Origin: Streptomyces sp. NRRL S-244
GTDB lineage: Bacteria; Actinomycetota; Actinomycetes; Streptomycetales; Streptomycetaceae
Reading direction: 5' to 3'
Assembly: GCF_000717915.1 (NCBI RefSeq)
Contig: NZ_JOCX01000001.1
Span: 62,001 to 126,000, forward strand
Length of the DNA: 64,000 nucleotides
Below are positions 48,535-57,317 of this stretch, piece by piece. Numbering within the stretch: the first letter of the stretch is position 1; each line of letters opens with the position of its first letter. The position numbers and the translations under genes are program-made. The notes beneath the pieces were generated by a model. That model did no database searches. It had not been told where the DNA came from and saw only the letters and a list, made by a program, of their open reading frames with translations.

Positions 48535-50532
48535 TCAGGCGGTGAAGCCGAGCTCCGGTGGCAACGGGCCTGCGGCGGCGACGGCTTCGGCACGGGCCGC
48601 CGGGCCGCTCGCGGACGGGGTGGCCCGCAGCGGGACCAGCGCTCCGGCCGGTCTCGCGTACCAGGCGGCCAGCGCGTTCTGCACCGCGCCGTGCCGGCTC
48701 CGCATCGGGTCCACGTCGAACGTGAGCTCCCGCGCGTACAGCCGGACCAGCGGGTGGTACGAGAAGCGCACCCCGCTGCCCTTGACGAAGTCGGCCTCCA
48801 GCAGGTGCTGCGCGGTCAGCCGCTCCAGGGTCTCCTCCGTACGGTCGTCCGGCAGCCCCAGCGCGGCCGCGGCCACCCGTACCGGGAACGAGGCCGTCTC
48901 CAGCAGGCTGAGCAGCCGGAACGCCCTGCGCTCCGGAGCGTCCAGCGCGGCGTAGCCGACCGCCAGGCTGTCGCGGACGCCGAGGTCGCCGACCGCCAGC
49001 TCGTCGAGCCTCCTGCGCTCCGACTCCAGCCGCCGGGCGAGCGTCTCCAGCCGCCAGTGCGGACGCTCCAGCAGGCGCGCGCCGACGATCCGGATCGCCA
49101 GCGGCAGCCGCCCGCAGTACCGCACCAGGTCCCGCGCGGCCCCCTCCTCGGCCGCCACCCGTTCGCGGCCGAGGATCCTGGCCAGGATCTCGCGGGACTC
49201 CTCCGCGGTCAGCAGTCCGAGGCGCACGTGCCGGGTGCCGCCCAGGGTGGACAGCATCTCCAGGCTGGTCACCACGGCCGCGCAGGTCGGCGAGGCCGGC
49301 AGCAGCGGCCGTACCTGCGCCTCGTCGCGCGCCCCGTCCAGCACGATCAGCACGCGCCGGTGGGAGAGCAGCCCCCGGTACAGGGCCACCCGTTCACCGG
49401 AGTCGGCGGGCACGGCGCCGGGGCCGACGCCGAGCGCGCGGAGCAGCTCGCCGAGCACGTCCGCCGGCTCGCGGAAGGCGTCGCCGCGCTGGAGCTCGAC
49501 GTACAGCTGGCCGTCGGGGAAGGCCGGGCTGACGGCGTGGGCGACCCGGACCGCCATGGTGGTCTTGCCGACTCCGGCGGCCCCGTACAAGTTGAGCGTC
49601 TGCGCGGCGGTGCGCTCCGCGCCCTCCCGGGAGACGTCGCGCAGCCGCCGGATCAGGTCCGCCTCGATGCCGGGCCGGGCGAACTCGGCGAGGCCCGGCG
49701 GGAGGGTGTACGGGCATCCCCGGCGCGCAGGGGCTCCGGCGGCGCCCGGACGGGGGCCGGCGGGGGCGGACCGGGGCGGCGCCGGCTGCGCCGTCGACCG
49801 GGCGGGACCGGCGAGTATCCGGCCGTGGGCGGCGCGGAGTTCCTCGCCGGGTTCCACGCCGAGCTCGTCCGCCAGCAGCCGCCGGGCCTCCTGGTAGGCG
49901 GCGAGGGCCTCGCCCTGGCGGCCCGCCCGGTACAGGGCCGTCATGAGACGGCCCCACGCGCTTTCCCTGAACGGGTGTTCCGATACGAGCGCCCTGAGCC
50001 GGGGCAGTACTTCGGCGTGACGTCCCACTGCCATTTCGGCGTCGGCCCAGCTTTCCGTGGCATTCAGCCAGCGTTCAAGCAGGGCCGCCCCGTCGCCCTG
50101 CTGGAGGTATTCGGAGGGGATGTCGACGAGCGGGGTTCCGTTGGTCTGCTCCATCGCCGACCGGAACAGCCGGGCGCGCTCGGCGGGTTCGGTGGTGAGT
50201 TCCGCCTTGTGCAGGAAGGTATTGAACCGGTCGAGGTCGAGCCGCTCCGCGCCGATTGCGATCGCGTAGCCGGAGGCCCGGCTGACGACCGCCTCGGCGC
50301 CCAGCAGTTTGCGCAGGCGGGCGATGTACCCCTGGAGGGTCTTGCGCGCGGTCAGCGGGGGTTCCCCGCCCCACAGCTGCTGGATGAGCTCCTCCGCGGT
50401 GAGCGCGCGGGGGGCGTGCAGCAGCAGGGCCGCCAGAACGACGCGGTGTTTGGCCCGCGGAATTTCCAATAATTCTCCGTTCCGCCGTACGGTCAGCGGA
50501 CCGAATACATCGAACTGGAGATCGTCCAGCAT
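48535..50532 (-). CDS. SARP-family activator with NB-ARC ATPase domain
   Basis: A 665-residue AfsR/DnrI-type regulator. It has an OmpR-like winged HTH (residues 1-95, FDVFGPLTVRRNG, KTLQGYIARLRKLLG), a bacterial transcriptional activation domain (to about 250), then a P-loop ATPase (YGAAGVGKTTMAVRVA) with VLIVLDGARD Walker B. It probably activates the fzm operons by binding heptameric repeats. Codon 21 is TTA (50470-50472), making expression depend on the bldA tRNA. Transcribed in the same direction as the genes behind it. Confidence 0.9.
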   Translation of the reverse strand: MLDDLQFDVFGPLTVRRNGELLEIPRAKHRVVLAALLLHAPRALTAEELIQQLWGGEPPLTARKTLQGYIARLRKLLGAEAVVSRASGYAIAIGAERLDLDRFNTFLHKAELTTEPAERARLFRSAMEQTNGTPLVDIPSEYLQQGDGAALLERWLNATESWADAEMAVGRHAEVLPRLRALVSEHPFRESAWGRLMTALYRAGRQGEALAAYQEARRLLADELGVEPGEELRAAHGRILAGPARSTAQPAPPRSAPAGPRPGAAGAPARRGCPYTLPPGLAEFARPGIEADLIRRLRDVSREGAERTAAQTLNLYGAAGVGKTTMAVRVAHAVSPAFPDGQLYVELQRGDAFREPADVLGELLRALGVGPGAVPADSGERVALYRGLLSHRRVLIVLDGARDEAQVRPLLPASPTCAAVVTSLEMLSTLGGTRHVRLGLLTAEESREILARILGRERVAAEEGAARDLVRYCGRLPLAIRIVGARLLERPHWRLETLARRLESERRRLDELAVGDLGVRDSLAVGYAALDAPERRAFRLLSLLETASFPVRVAAAALGLPDDRTEETLERLTAQHLLEADFVKGSGVRFSYHPLVRLYARELTFDVDPMRSRHGAVQNALAAWYARPAGALVPLRATPSASGPAARAEAVAAAGPLPPELGFTA

Positions 50533-50596
50533 GTGATGGCCCCCGTAATGTCTCACCCACGGGAAAATACGCAGGGGTGGTGACCCCTGAGGCGAT

Positions 50597-50920
50597 TCAG
50601 CCCCGGGAATCACCCTGGGTGATGTTCACGACATCGTGCCGAGCGAGTTCCGTGAAGAGCTCGACGATGTCCTGCACCACGGATTCCTGATCGATGTCGT
50701 ATTCCTGGGCGATCAGCGCGGCGATATCGCTCACGGTGCGCTTCCCGTCGATCTGCCGCCAGATGTGGGCGGCGGACGCGGTCAGCTCGAAGAAGTGCTC
50801 GTACCCGCCGACCACCGTCGTACCGCGGTGGTTGCGGATCTTCACGTTCAGCGGCAGCGAGGCCACCGAACCGGGGCCCACCTGCACGTCTTTGCCGAGC
50901 GGCGGTTCGTCGAGCGCCAT
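50597..50920 (-). CDS. PqqD/RRE-like protein
   Basis: A 107-residue protein. A beta strand pair (VKIRNHRGTTVVGGYEHFFE) precedes a winged helix with AAHIWRQIDGKRTVSDIAAL and VVQDIVELFTELARHDVV, the PqqD-family pattern. PqqD and RRE domains bind leader peptides of ribosomally made products and deliver them to enzymes. Its presence in a phosphonate cluster is unexpected and makes sense if the 22-residue peptide is a substrate. The start shares one base with the stop of the nucleotidyltransferase gene. Confidence 0.85.
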   Translation of the reverse strand: MALDEPPLGKDVQVGPGSVASLPLNVKIRNHRGTTVVGGYEHFFELTASAAHIWRQIDGKRTVSDIAALIAQEYDIDQESVVQDIVELFTELARHDVVNITQGDSRG

Positions 50921-51702
50921 CAGACCGACACCTCCATGGAGATCCGCTGGCAGACGGCGATGGTCTCCTCGACCCACTTGCGCGGGTGGTCCGGATCGAA
51001 GGAGCGCATCGTCTCGATGGCCCAGTACGCGTCGAACGGCAGCAGGGCGGGGTCGAGGATCTCCATCCGCCGGGCCCGCCACTTCGGCCACAGGCTGCCG
51101 AACTGGCCCAGGCTGGCCTGGAGCGCGTCCACCGAGTGGTTGAAGGCGTTCTTCGTCGCGATGACCGCGCTGTACAGATCGCCCCGGGCGATCTGGCCGG
51201 CCGCGTCCTCCGTGTAGCTGTCGGCCTGCTTGAGCGAGTTCACGATGAGCACCGAGCGGTGGGCCGAGGCGGCGAGCCGCTCGCGGGTGCCCTCCAGCCA
51301 GGCGCCGTCGTCCGCGGCCGCGGCGTACGGGAGCCGCTCCAGCATGGCGATCTCGTGGTAGCTCAGGGTGCGCCAGGTGCCCCGGCCGTCGGCGAACTGC
51401 TCCTGGGAGACCTTCGAGAGGACCTGCTCGATCTGGGACGCGGTCCAGTACTCGACGTCCCAGCGGCGGCCGTCGACGAACGTGCCCTCGTACTGGAGCG
51501 TGTTGGGTTCGAGCGCGACGTGGTTGGTCTCGTCGATCGTGCTGGTCCAGACGTCCCGGGTGACGACGTGGACGTCGAGGTCGCTGGTGGGGTTGCCCCA
51601 GCCTCTGATCAGGGAACCGCTCGCGAACACCGTCTCGTACGCGTCCGGGAGCAGATTGCGGCTCTTGAGCTCGGCGATTACCCCGGAGGTGTCATACGTC
51701 AT
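50920..51702 (-). CDS. Nucleotidyltransferase-fold protein
   Basis: A 260-residue protein. GSLIRGWGNPTSDLDVHVV gives the GS...DxD metal motif (Gly29-Ser30, Asp41, Asp43), and the rest is helical, like kanamycin- or streptomycin-type nucleotidyltransferases. ATG 51702 has GGAAGGG upstream; the open frame goes to 51747. It is first in the leftward fzm operon and coupled to the PqqD-like gene, so it may nucleotidylate the peptide, an intermediate, or the product as self-protection. Confidence 0.82.
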   Translation of the reverse strand: MTYDTSGVIAELKSRNLLPDAYETVFASGSLIRGWGNPTSDLDVHVVTRDVWTSTIDETNHVALEPNTLQYEGTFVDGRRWDVEYWTASQIEQVLSKVSQEQFADGRGTWRTLSYHEIAMLERLPYAAAADDGAWLEGTRERLAASAHRSVLIVNSLKQADSYTEDAAGQIARGDLYSAVIATKNAFNHSVDALQASLGQFGSLWPKWRARRMEILDPALLPFDAYWAIETMRSFDPDHPRKWVEETIAVCQRISMEVSV

Positions 51703-52283
51703 GAGGCACGGCCCTTCCCCGTCTCGGACCGCCGCGACCGAGATCATCGGATGACGGCGTGCCCTGGTTCTCCTTGGATCGCCGCCACGGCGTCGGAACG
51801 GGCGGCACGCCCCGGAAAGGTGATCTCCGACCCCGGGGCCAATTCCGGCTCACCCGAAGAATCGGCTGGCCATGCAGAAGTCCTGAACTTCGGCACGGAC
51901 CAGCATATTGACAAACCTTCAGTTGAGTCCAGAACAATCTGGTGGCGCGAATTTGCCTTTACATTCAGGGGCTTACTGTCCGTAAAGGGAGCATCAGTAA
52001 ACGTGTACGGCCCAGTTGAGCCGCGGGAATCAACCGCGCGCGGATGACCCGGCCGTGCCCGCGTGACGGCGCTCCCGCGCACAGGAACGCCCGGAAGGCA
52101 TGTCCGACGCGGGTGCAAACCACCGATTCTCGCCATACGCGACCCCGCCGCGGGCTGCCGACGGTGAAGAAATATTTGCCTTCCCGGGGTCGCGGCTGCA
52201 ATCTCGCCCACCGCGAGGCCGAGGTGGCACCGGTTCTTCACCGGCGCAAGGGAGCGAACCGGCGTGCCGCCCTTACCGGTTGC
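51703..52283 (-). promoter_or_regulatory. Upstream region of the leftward fzm operon
   Basis: About 580 bp without a credible gene. The part at 51890-52010 is AT-rich for this genome and holds overlapping inverted repeats: CCTTTAC (51956-51962) with GTAAAGG (51982-51988), and TTACTG (51973-51978) with CAGTAA (51995-52000). It probably contains the promoter and regulator sites of the nucleotidyltransferase-PqqD-SARP operon. Confidence 0.5.
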
Positions 52284-52877
52284 TCAGGTACCGGTCCCGG
52301 ACTCGGCGGCCAGCGAGCCGAGTTCGGCGCGGACCAGCGCGAGGAAGGCGACCGAGGGCGCCGCCTCCACCCCGCGCTCCCGCGCGACCGCCCGCAGGCG
52401 GTCGAGGACCGCGCCGAGCGTGGGCAGGGAGCCGAGCGGACGCAGCAGCCACAGGCGCCCGGGCGGGCGGCGCGGGAGTCCGAGGGCCGTGAGGACCTCC
52501 TCGGCCTCCCAGTCGAGGTCGTGCAGATCGGGGTCCGCGAGCGGGGCGGCCTCCACGTCGGTGATGTGCCCGTGGCCGTCCAGCCGGGTCTCCACCGCCC
52601 AGTGGGTGGACCGGTCCGGGATCCAGGTCCGGGCCGCCGGGGGCCACACGTACGGGAGGAACACCCACAGCGTGTCCTCGGGCGCGGGCTCCCAGCCGAG
52701 CACCTCCAGCTCCCGGACCTCGGGCAGCCGGTCCGGCTCCTGCTCGCTGCGGCCGGTCCGGCGCAGCGCGAGCGGGTGCGGTGTTCCGTCCTCGTCCCAC
52801 GAGGCCCACGAAGCCCACGAGTCCGATGAATCCGACGAATCCGACGAATCCGACGAGTCCGGCGCGTCCCACGACAT
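52284..52877 (-). CDS. Unknown protein with Ser-Asp repeats
   Basis: A 197-residue protein not recognised. The N-terminus is SSDSSDSSDSSDS, from 9-bp tandem repeats at about 52818-52860, followed by ASWASWDE. The remaining domain is mixed (WVFLPYVWPPAARTWIPD, DWEAEEVLTALGLPRRPPGR). It stands between the fzm cluster and the core gene codA and is probably outside the cluster. Confidence 0.6.
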   Translation of the reverse strand: MSWDAPDSSDSSDSSDSSDSWASWASWDEDGTPHPLALRRTGRSEQEPDRLPEVRELEVLGWEPAPEDTLWVFLPYVWPPAARTWIPDRSTHWAVETRLDGHGHITDVEAAPLADPDLHDLDWEAEEVLTALGLPRRPPGRLWLLRPLGSLPTLGAVLDRLRAVARERGVEAAPSVAFLALVRAELGSLAAESGTGT

Positions 52878-52909
52878 GCGCGCAGGCTACCGCCGGAGCG
52901 GGCGCCGGC

Positions 52910-54205
52910 CTACGACCGGCGGAAGTCCACCTCGGCCGGCGGCTCCCCCGGCCAGTTCAGCCGGGTCGGCGCCGGCGGGGTCTCGGCGAGTACGGTGCCC
53001 CGCGCGACCACGTACCGCGGCCGGACCTGGCGGCGGACCGCCTCGGCGGGGGTCTCGGCCGGCAGCAGCACGAAGGAGGCGGGGGCGCCCTCCGAGATCC
53101 CGTACTCCGCGTCCGTCAGGCCCAGCACCCGCGCCGCGCGCTCCGTCACCATCTCGAACGCCACCGGGATCTCGTCCGCTCCCGTGAGCTGGGCGGCGTA
53201 CAGCCCGACGAGGGCGGTCTGGAGGGGGCTCGCGGTGCCGAGCGCGTTCCACGGGTCCATCACGTCGTCGTGGCCGAAGGCCACGTTGACCCCCGCCCCC
53301 AGCATCTCCTTGACCTGCGTGAGGCCGCGGCGCTTGGGGTAGCCGTCGAAGCGGCCCTGGAGATTGAGGTTCGCGAAGGGGTTGGAGACCAGGTTGATCC
53401 CGGAGCGGGACAGCAGCCGCTGGAGTTTGAAGCTGTACGCACCGCCGTAGGAGCCCATCGCCGTCGTGTGCGAGGCCGTCGCCCGTTCCCGCAGCCCCGT
53501 GCGCAGCGCGAGCGCGGCCAGCACCTCCACGAACCGGGACTGCTCGTCGTCGATCTCGTCGCAGTGGGCGTCCACGCGCAGGCCGTGCTCCTCGGCCACC
53601 GCGAAGGCGATGCCCAGCGAAGCGACCCCGTCCTCGCGGGTGTCCTCGAAGTGCGGGATCGCCCCGACGACGTCGGCGCCGCGGGCGACCGCCTCCCGCA
53701 GCAGCGCCGCGCCGCCCGGGAAGGAGACGATGCCCTCCTGCGGGAACGCGACGATCTGCAGGGTCATGAAGTCCCGGACCCGGTCGCGGACCTCCAGCAG
53801 CGCGTCCAGCGCGGTGAGCTCCGGGTCGGTGACGTCGCAGTGCGTCCGCACGTGCAGCACGCCCTGGGCCGCCTGCCAGCGCAGCACCTGCGTGGCCCGC
53901 GCGACGACGTCCTCGCGGGTCAGGGTCCGCTTGCGCTCGCTCCAGCAGGCGATCCCCTCCCACAGCGTCCCGGAGGCGTTCGGGCGCGGCTCCCCGGCGG
54001 TCAGGGCCGTGTCCAGGTGGATGTGCGGCTCGACGAAGGGGGCGCTGAGCAGCCCGCCGTGCGCCTCGATCAGCACGCCGGTGGCCGGCGGCTCCTTCTG
54101 GTCGTCGTACGGGACCACCCGCGCGATCCGGCCGTCCTCGGCGACCTCGACGTCGTACAGGCCCTCGGTGTGTGACAGCCGGGCGCCCCGGACGATCATC
54201 CGCAT
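52910..54205 (-). CDS. codA: Cytosine deaminase
   Basis: A 431-residue amidohydrolase closely matching CodA: EPHIHLD (metal ligands), HCDEIDDEQSRFVE (catalytic Glu), ASHTTAMGSYGGAYSFKL and FGHDDVMDPWNALGTAS. It deaminates cytosine to uracil and ammonia (or isoguanine in some relatives). ATG 54205. It is monocistronic, separated from the upstream gene by a perfect terminator hairpin. Confidence 0.9.
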   Translation of the reverse strand: MRMIVRGARLSHTEGLYDVEVAEDGRIARVVPYDDQKEPPATGVLIEAHGGLLSAPFVEPHIHLDTALTAGEPRPNASGTLWEGIACWSERKRTLTREDVVARATQVLRWQAAQGVLHVRTHCDVTDPELTALDALLEVRDRVRDFMTLQIVAFPQEGIVSFPGGAALLREAVARGADVVGAIPHFEDTREDGVASLGIAFAVAEEHGLRVDAHCDEIDDEQSRFVEVLAALALRTGLRERATASHTTAMGSYGGAYSFKLQRLLSRSGINLVSNPFANLNLQGRFDGYPKRRGLTQVKEMLGAGVNVAFGHDDVMDPWNALGTASPLQTALVGLYAAQLTGADEIPVAFEMVTERAARVLGLTDAEYGISEGAPASFVLLPAETPAEAVRRQVRPRYVVARGTVLAETPPAPTRLNWPGEPPAEVDFRRS

Positions 54206-54221
54206 GCGGCCACCCTACGAC

Positions 54222-54257
54222 CGTGGCCCGCGGTTTCCGGGGAAACCGCGGGCCACG
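54222..54257 (-). terminator. Terminator of the small gene upstream of codA
   Basis: A perfect 17-bp stem (CGTGGCCCGCGGTTTCC and complement) with a 2-base loop, 16 bp before the codA start. Confidence 0.75.
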
Positions 54258-54324
54258 CCCGGTGCATCGGATCAGCGCGTCTTCGCGGAGACGGACCGCA
54301 CGGACCGCGCGTCCGGAGCGAGGG

Positions 54325-54492
54325 TCAGCCGCGCCCGCCCTTGCGGCGCTGCTGCTCGCGCATCCGGTCCTCCTTCATGGCCATGGTCTGCGCCTCGCGC
54401 ACGTCCTCGACCAGCATCGCCGGCTTGCTCGGCATCCCGGATTCGGACGACCGACGGTCCTCGTGAGTCTGTTCCTTGCGCTGCTTCGCCAT
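54325..54492 (-). CDS. Small hydrophilic conserved protein
   Basis: A 55-residue, highly charged ORF beginning MAKQRKEQTHEDRR, with SKPAMLVEDVREAQTMAMK and a basic GGRG end. No domain and probably disordered. The clean hairpin after its stop and its codon usage support it as a real gene. Function unknown. Confidence 0.6.
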   Translation of the reverse strand: MAKQRKEQTHEDRRSSESGMPSKPAMLVEDVREAQTMAMKEDRMREQQRRKGGRG

Positions 54493-54601
54493 GATCACTC
54501 CTCACTGGAACTGGAAAACGGCTGGGGTGGGACCCCGCCCACGCTGCCCCCTCCCGTCCGCCACGACCATTCGGCAGCGCCAATCGGGTTACATGGAGGG
54601 T

Positions 54602-56395
54602 ATGACTGACAACACGGCCGTGCCCGATTGGGAGAAGCGCTTCCGGGCGCCGCGCGTCGGGCTGCCCGACTGGGCCGAGGATGCCCCGGACCGCTCGCTC
54701 TTCGTCTCGAACGCCACCGGGACGTACGAGCTCTACGCCTGGGACCGGGCCACCGGCAGCCGGCGGCAGGCCACCGACCGGCCCAACGGGACCACCGACG
54801 GGACCCTCTCGCCCGACGGCGAGTGGATCTGGTGGTTCTCCGACACCGACGGCGACGAGTTCGGCACCTGGGTGCGCCAGCCCTTCGGGGGCGGCCCGGA
54901 CGAACCGGCCACCCCCGGGCTGGAGCCCTCGTACCCCGCCGGGCTCGCCATCGGCCGCGACGGGACCTCGGTCGTCGGCCGCTCCACCGACGAGGACGGC
55001 TCGACCATCCACGTGGTGCGGCCGGACGGCGCGGAGCCCGTGGTGATCTACCGGCACCGGGAGTCGGCCGGCGTCGGCGACCTCTCCCACGACGGGACCC
55101 TGATCGCGATCGAGCACACCGAGCACGGGGACGCCATGCACTCGGCGCTGCGCGTGGTCACCCTCGACGGGGCCACCGTCGCCGAGCTCGACGACTCCCG
55201 GGGCGGCACGGTGGAGCTGGGCCTGGAGGTGCTCGGCTTCGCGCCGGTCGCCGGGGACACCCGGCTGCTGGTCGGCCACCAGCGGCGCGGCCGCTGGGAG
55301 CCGATGGTGTGGGACGTCGCCACCGGGGCCGAGGAGGACCTCGCGATCGAGCTGCCGGGCGACGTCAGCGCCGAGTGGTACCCGGACGGCTCCGCGCTGC
55401 TGATCGCGCACGGCTTCGAGGCGCGCAGCGAGCTCTGGCGCTACGACCTGGCGGCGCGGGAGCTCGTCCGGGTGCAGACCCCGCCCGGCACGGTCTCTGG
55501 TGCGACGGCCCGGCCCGACGGCACGGTGGAGTACCAGTGGTCCTCGGCGGCCGAGCCCTCGGCCGTACGGTCCACCGCGGGCGGGATCGTCCTGGACGCG
55601 CCCGGATTCCGGCCGCCCGGCTCGGTGCCGGTGGAGGACGCGTGGGTGGAGGGCCCCGGCGGACGGATCCACGCGCTGGCGCAGCGGCCCGCGGGCCACG
55701 GCGACGGCCCCTTCCCGACGATCTTCGAGGTGCACGGCGGGCCGACCTGGCACGACAGCGACGCCTTCGCGGCGACCCCGGCGGCCTGGCTGGACCACGG
55801 GTTCGCGGTGGTCCGGGTCAACTACCGGGGCTCGACCGGGTACGGCCGCGAGTGGACCGACGCCCTCAAGCACCGCGTCGGCCTGATCGAGCTGGAGGAC
55901 ATCGCGGCGGTCCGGGAGTGGGCGGTGGCCTCCGGCCTCGCCGATCCGGCGCGCCTCGTGCTCTCCGGCGGCTCCTGGGGCGGCTACCTGGCCCTGCTGG
56001 GGCTCGGCACCCAGCCCGAGGCCTGGGCCGTGGGCCTGGCCGCCGTACCCGTCGCCGACTACGTCACGGCGTACCACGACGAGATGGAGGCACTGAAGTC
56101 CCTGGACCGCACCCTCTTCGGCGGCACGCCGGAGGAGGTCCCGGACCGCTTCGAGGCGTCCTCCCCGCTCACCTACGTCGACGCGGTGAAGGCCCCCGTC
56201 CACATCGCGGCGGGCGTCAACGACCCGCGCTGCCCGATCCGGCAGATCGACAACTACGTCGAGCGGCTGGCGGCGCGCGGGGCGGTGCACGAGGTGTACC
56301 GGTACGACGCCGGGCACGGCTCGCTCGTCGTGGAGGAGCGGATCAAGCAGGTCCGGATGGAGCTGGAGTTCGTCCAGAAGCACCTGCCGAGGTAG
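54602..56395 (+). CDS. S9-family prolyl oligopeptidase
   Basis: A 597-residue serine peptidase. An N-terminal beta-propeller (TolB-like repeats such as LSPDGEWIWW, SHDGTLIAIEH) is followed by an alpha/beta hydrolase domain. The nucleophile is in GGSWGGY, the Asp in NDPRCP and the His in GHGSL. There is no signal peptide, so it is cytosolic. Such enzymes cut short peptides. It lies near the fzm cluster but with core genes between, so a role in releasing Val-Arg is only a possibility. ATG 54602 follows GGAGGGT. Confidence 0.87.
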   Translation: MTDNTAVPDWEKRFRAPRVGLPDWAEDAPDRSLFVSNATGTYELYAWDRATGSRRQATDRPNGTTDGTLSPDGEWIWWFSDTDGDEFGTWVRQPFGGGPDEPATPGLEPSYPAGLAIGRDGTSVVGRSTDEDGSTIHVVRPDGAEPVVIYRHRESAGVGDLSHDGTLIAIEHTEHGDAMHSALRVVTLDGATVAELDDSRGGTVELGLEVLGFAPVAGDTRLLVGHQRRGRWEPMVWDVATGAEEDLAIELPGDVSAEWYPDGSALLIAHGFEARSELWRYDLAARELVRVQTPPGTVSGATARPDGTVEYQWSSAAEPSAVRSTAGGIVLDAPGFRPPGSVPVEDAWVEGPGGRIHALAQRPAGHGDGPFPTIFEVHGGPTWHDSDAFAATPAAWLDHGFAVVRVNYRGSTGYGREWTDALKHRVGLIELEDIAAVREWAVASGLADPARLVLSGGSWGGYLALLGLGTQPEAWAVGLAAVPVADYVTAYHDEMEALKSLDRTLFGGTPEEVPDRFEASSPLTYVDAVKAPVHIAAGVNDPRCPIRQIDNYVERLAARGAVHEVYRYDAGHGSLVVEERIKQVRMELEFVQKHLPR

Positions 56396-56462
56396 GCGCG
56401 TCCGGGGCCGGAGCGGCGGCCCCGGCCCCGGTGATCCGGTGCACCCCCCGTACGGTGGTGGG

Positions 56463-57317
56463 GTGCACCGGTTTCTCCTGACCCCGCGCTGGTGGGGGAT
56501 CAACGTCTTCGTCGCGCTCGCCGTTCCCGTCTGCCTGTTCATGGGGACCTGGCAGCTCGGCCGGTTCGAGGACCGCGTCGACAGCCACAAGGAGGCGGCC
56601 ACCGGACGGCCCGCCGCCGAGGCCGCCGCGCCGCTGGAGTCGCTGCTCCCGGTGGACAAGAAGACCTCCGGACGCCTCGCCTCCGCCTCCGGCGAGTACG
56701 CCGAGCAGCTGCTCGTCCCCGAGCGGCGGCTCGACGGCAAGAGCGGCTTCTACGTCCTGACCCTGCTCAGGACCGACTCCGGCAAGGCCGTCCCGGTGGT
56801 CCGGGGCTGGCTGCCGGGCGCGGCCGACGCGGCGAAGGCCCCGGCCGCGCCGACCGGGCGGGTCGAGGTCACGGGAGCGCTCCAGGCCTCGGAGAACTCC
56901 ACCAGCAAGGGCGTGTACGCCGACGGCGGGCTGCCGGCCGGACAGCTCGGGGTGATCGGGGCGGCCTCACTGGTCAACCTCGTGCCGTACGAGCTGTACG
57001 ACGCCTGGCTGACGGTGCAGACCCCGGCCGACGGGCTGACCCCGGTGCCCGCGCAGGCGCCGAGCAACACCGGGCTGGACCTGAAGGCCTTCCAGAACCT
57101 CGGCTACACCGGCGAGTGGTTCGTCTTCGCCGCGTTCGTGCTGTTCATGTGGTTCCGGCTCTACCGCCGCGAGGTGGAGACCCTGCGCGATGCCGAGGCT
57201 GGACTGCTGCCGCAGACCGACGGCCGGTCGGCGGAGCCCGCCGCGGCTTCGGCTTCTACTGCGTCTGCGTCTGCCTCTGCGGCTACGGCTACGGCTTCGG
57301 GGCGTCCAGCGGAATGA
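56463..57317 (+). CDS. SURF1-family protein
   Basis: A 284-residue membrane protein. A first helix (WWGINVFVALAVPVCLFMGT then WQLGRFEDR, the SURF1 W-Q-x-x-R motif), an extracytoplasmic domain with VPVVRGWLPG, and a second helix near residue 225 (WFVFAAFVLFMWFRLYRREV). SURF1 assists cytochrome c oxidase (heme a3) assembly. The C-terminal tail is Ala/Ser-rich. GTG 56463 is preferred over the in-frame GTG 56439. The 3' end overlaps the convergent gene by 29 bp. Confidence 0.88.
   Translation: MHRFLLTPRWWGINVFVALAVPVCLFMGTWQLGRFEDRVDSHKEAATGRPAAEAAAPLESLLPVDKKTSGRLASASGEYAEQLLVPERRLDGKSGFYVLTLLRTDSGKAVPVVRGWLPGAADAAKAPAAPTGRVEVTGALQASENSTSKGVYADGGLPAGQLGVIGAASLVNLVPYELYDAWLTVQTPADGLTPVPAQAPSNTGLDLKAFQNLGYTGEWFVFAAFVLFMWFRLYRREVETLRDAEAGLLPQTDGRSAEPAAASASTASASASAATATASGRPAE

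Noticed and set aside
51744..52241. 165-codon ORF upstream of the nucleotidyltransferase
   Set aside because: Irregular composition, no domain, crosses the AT-rich promoter zone.
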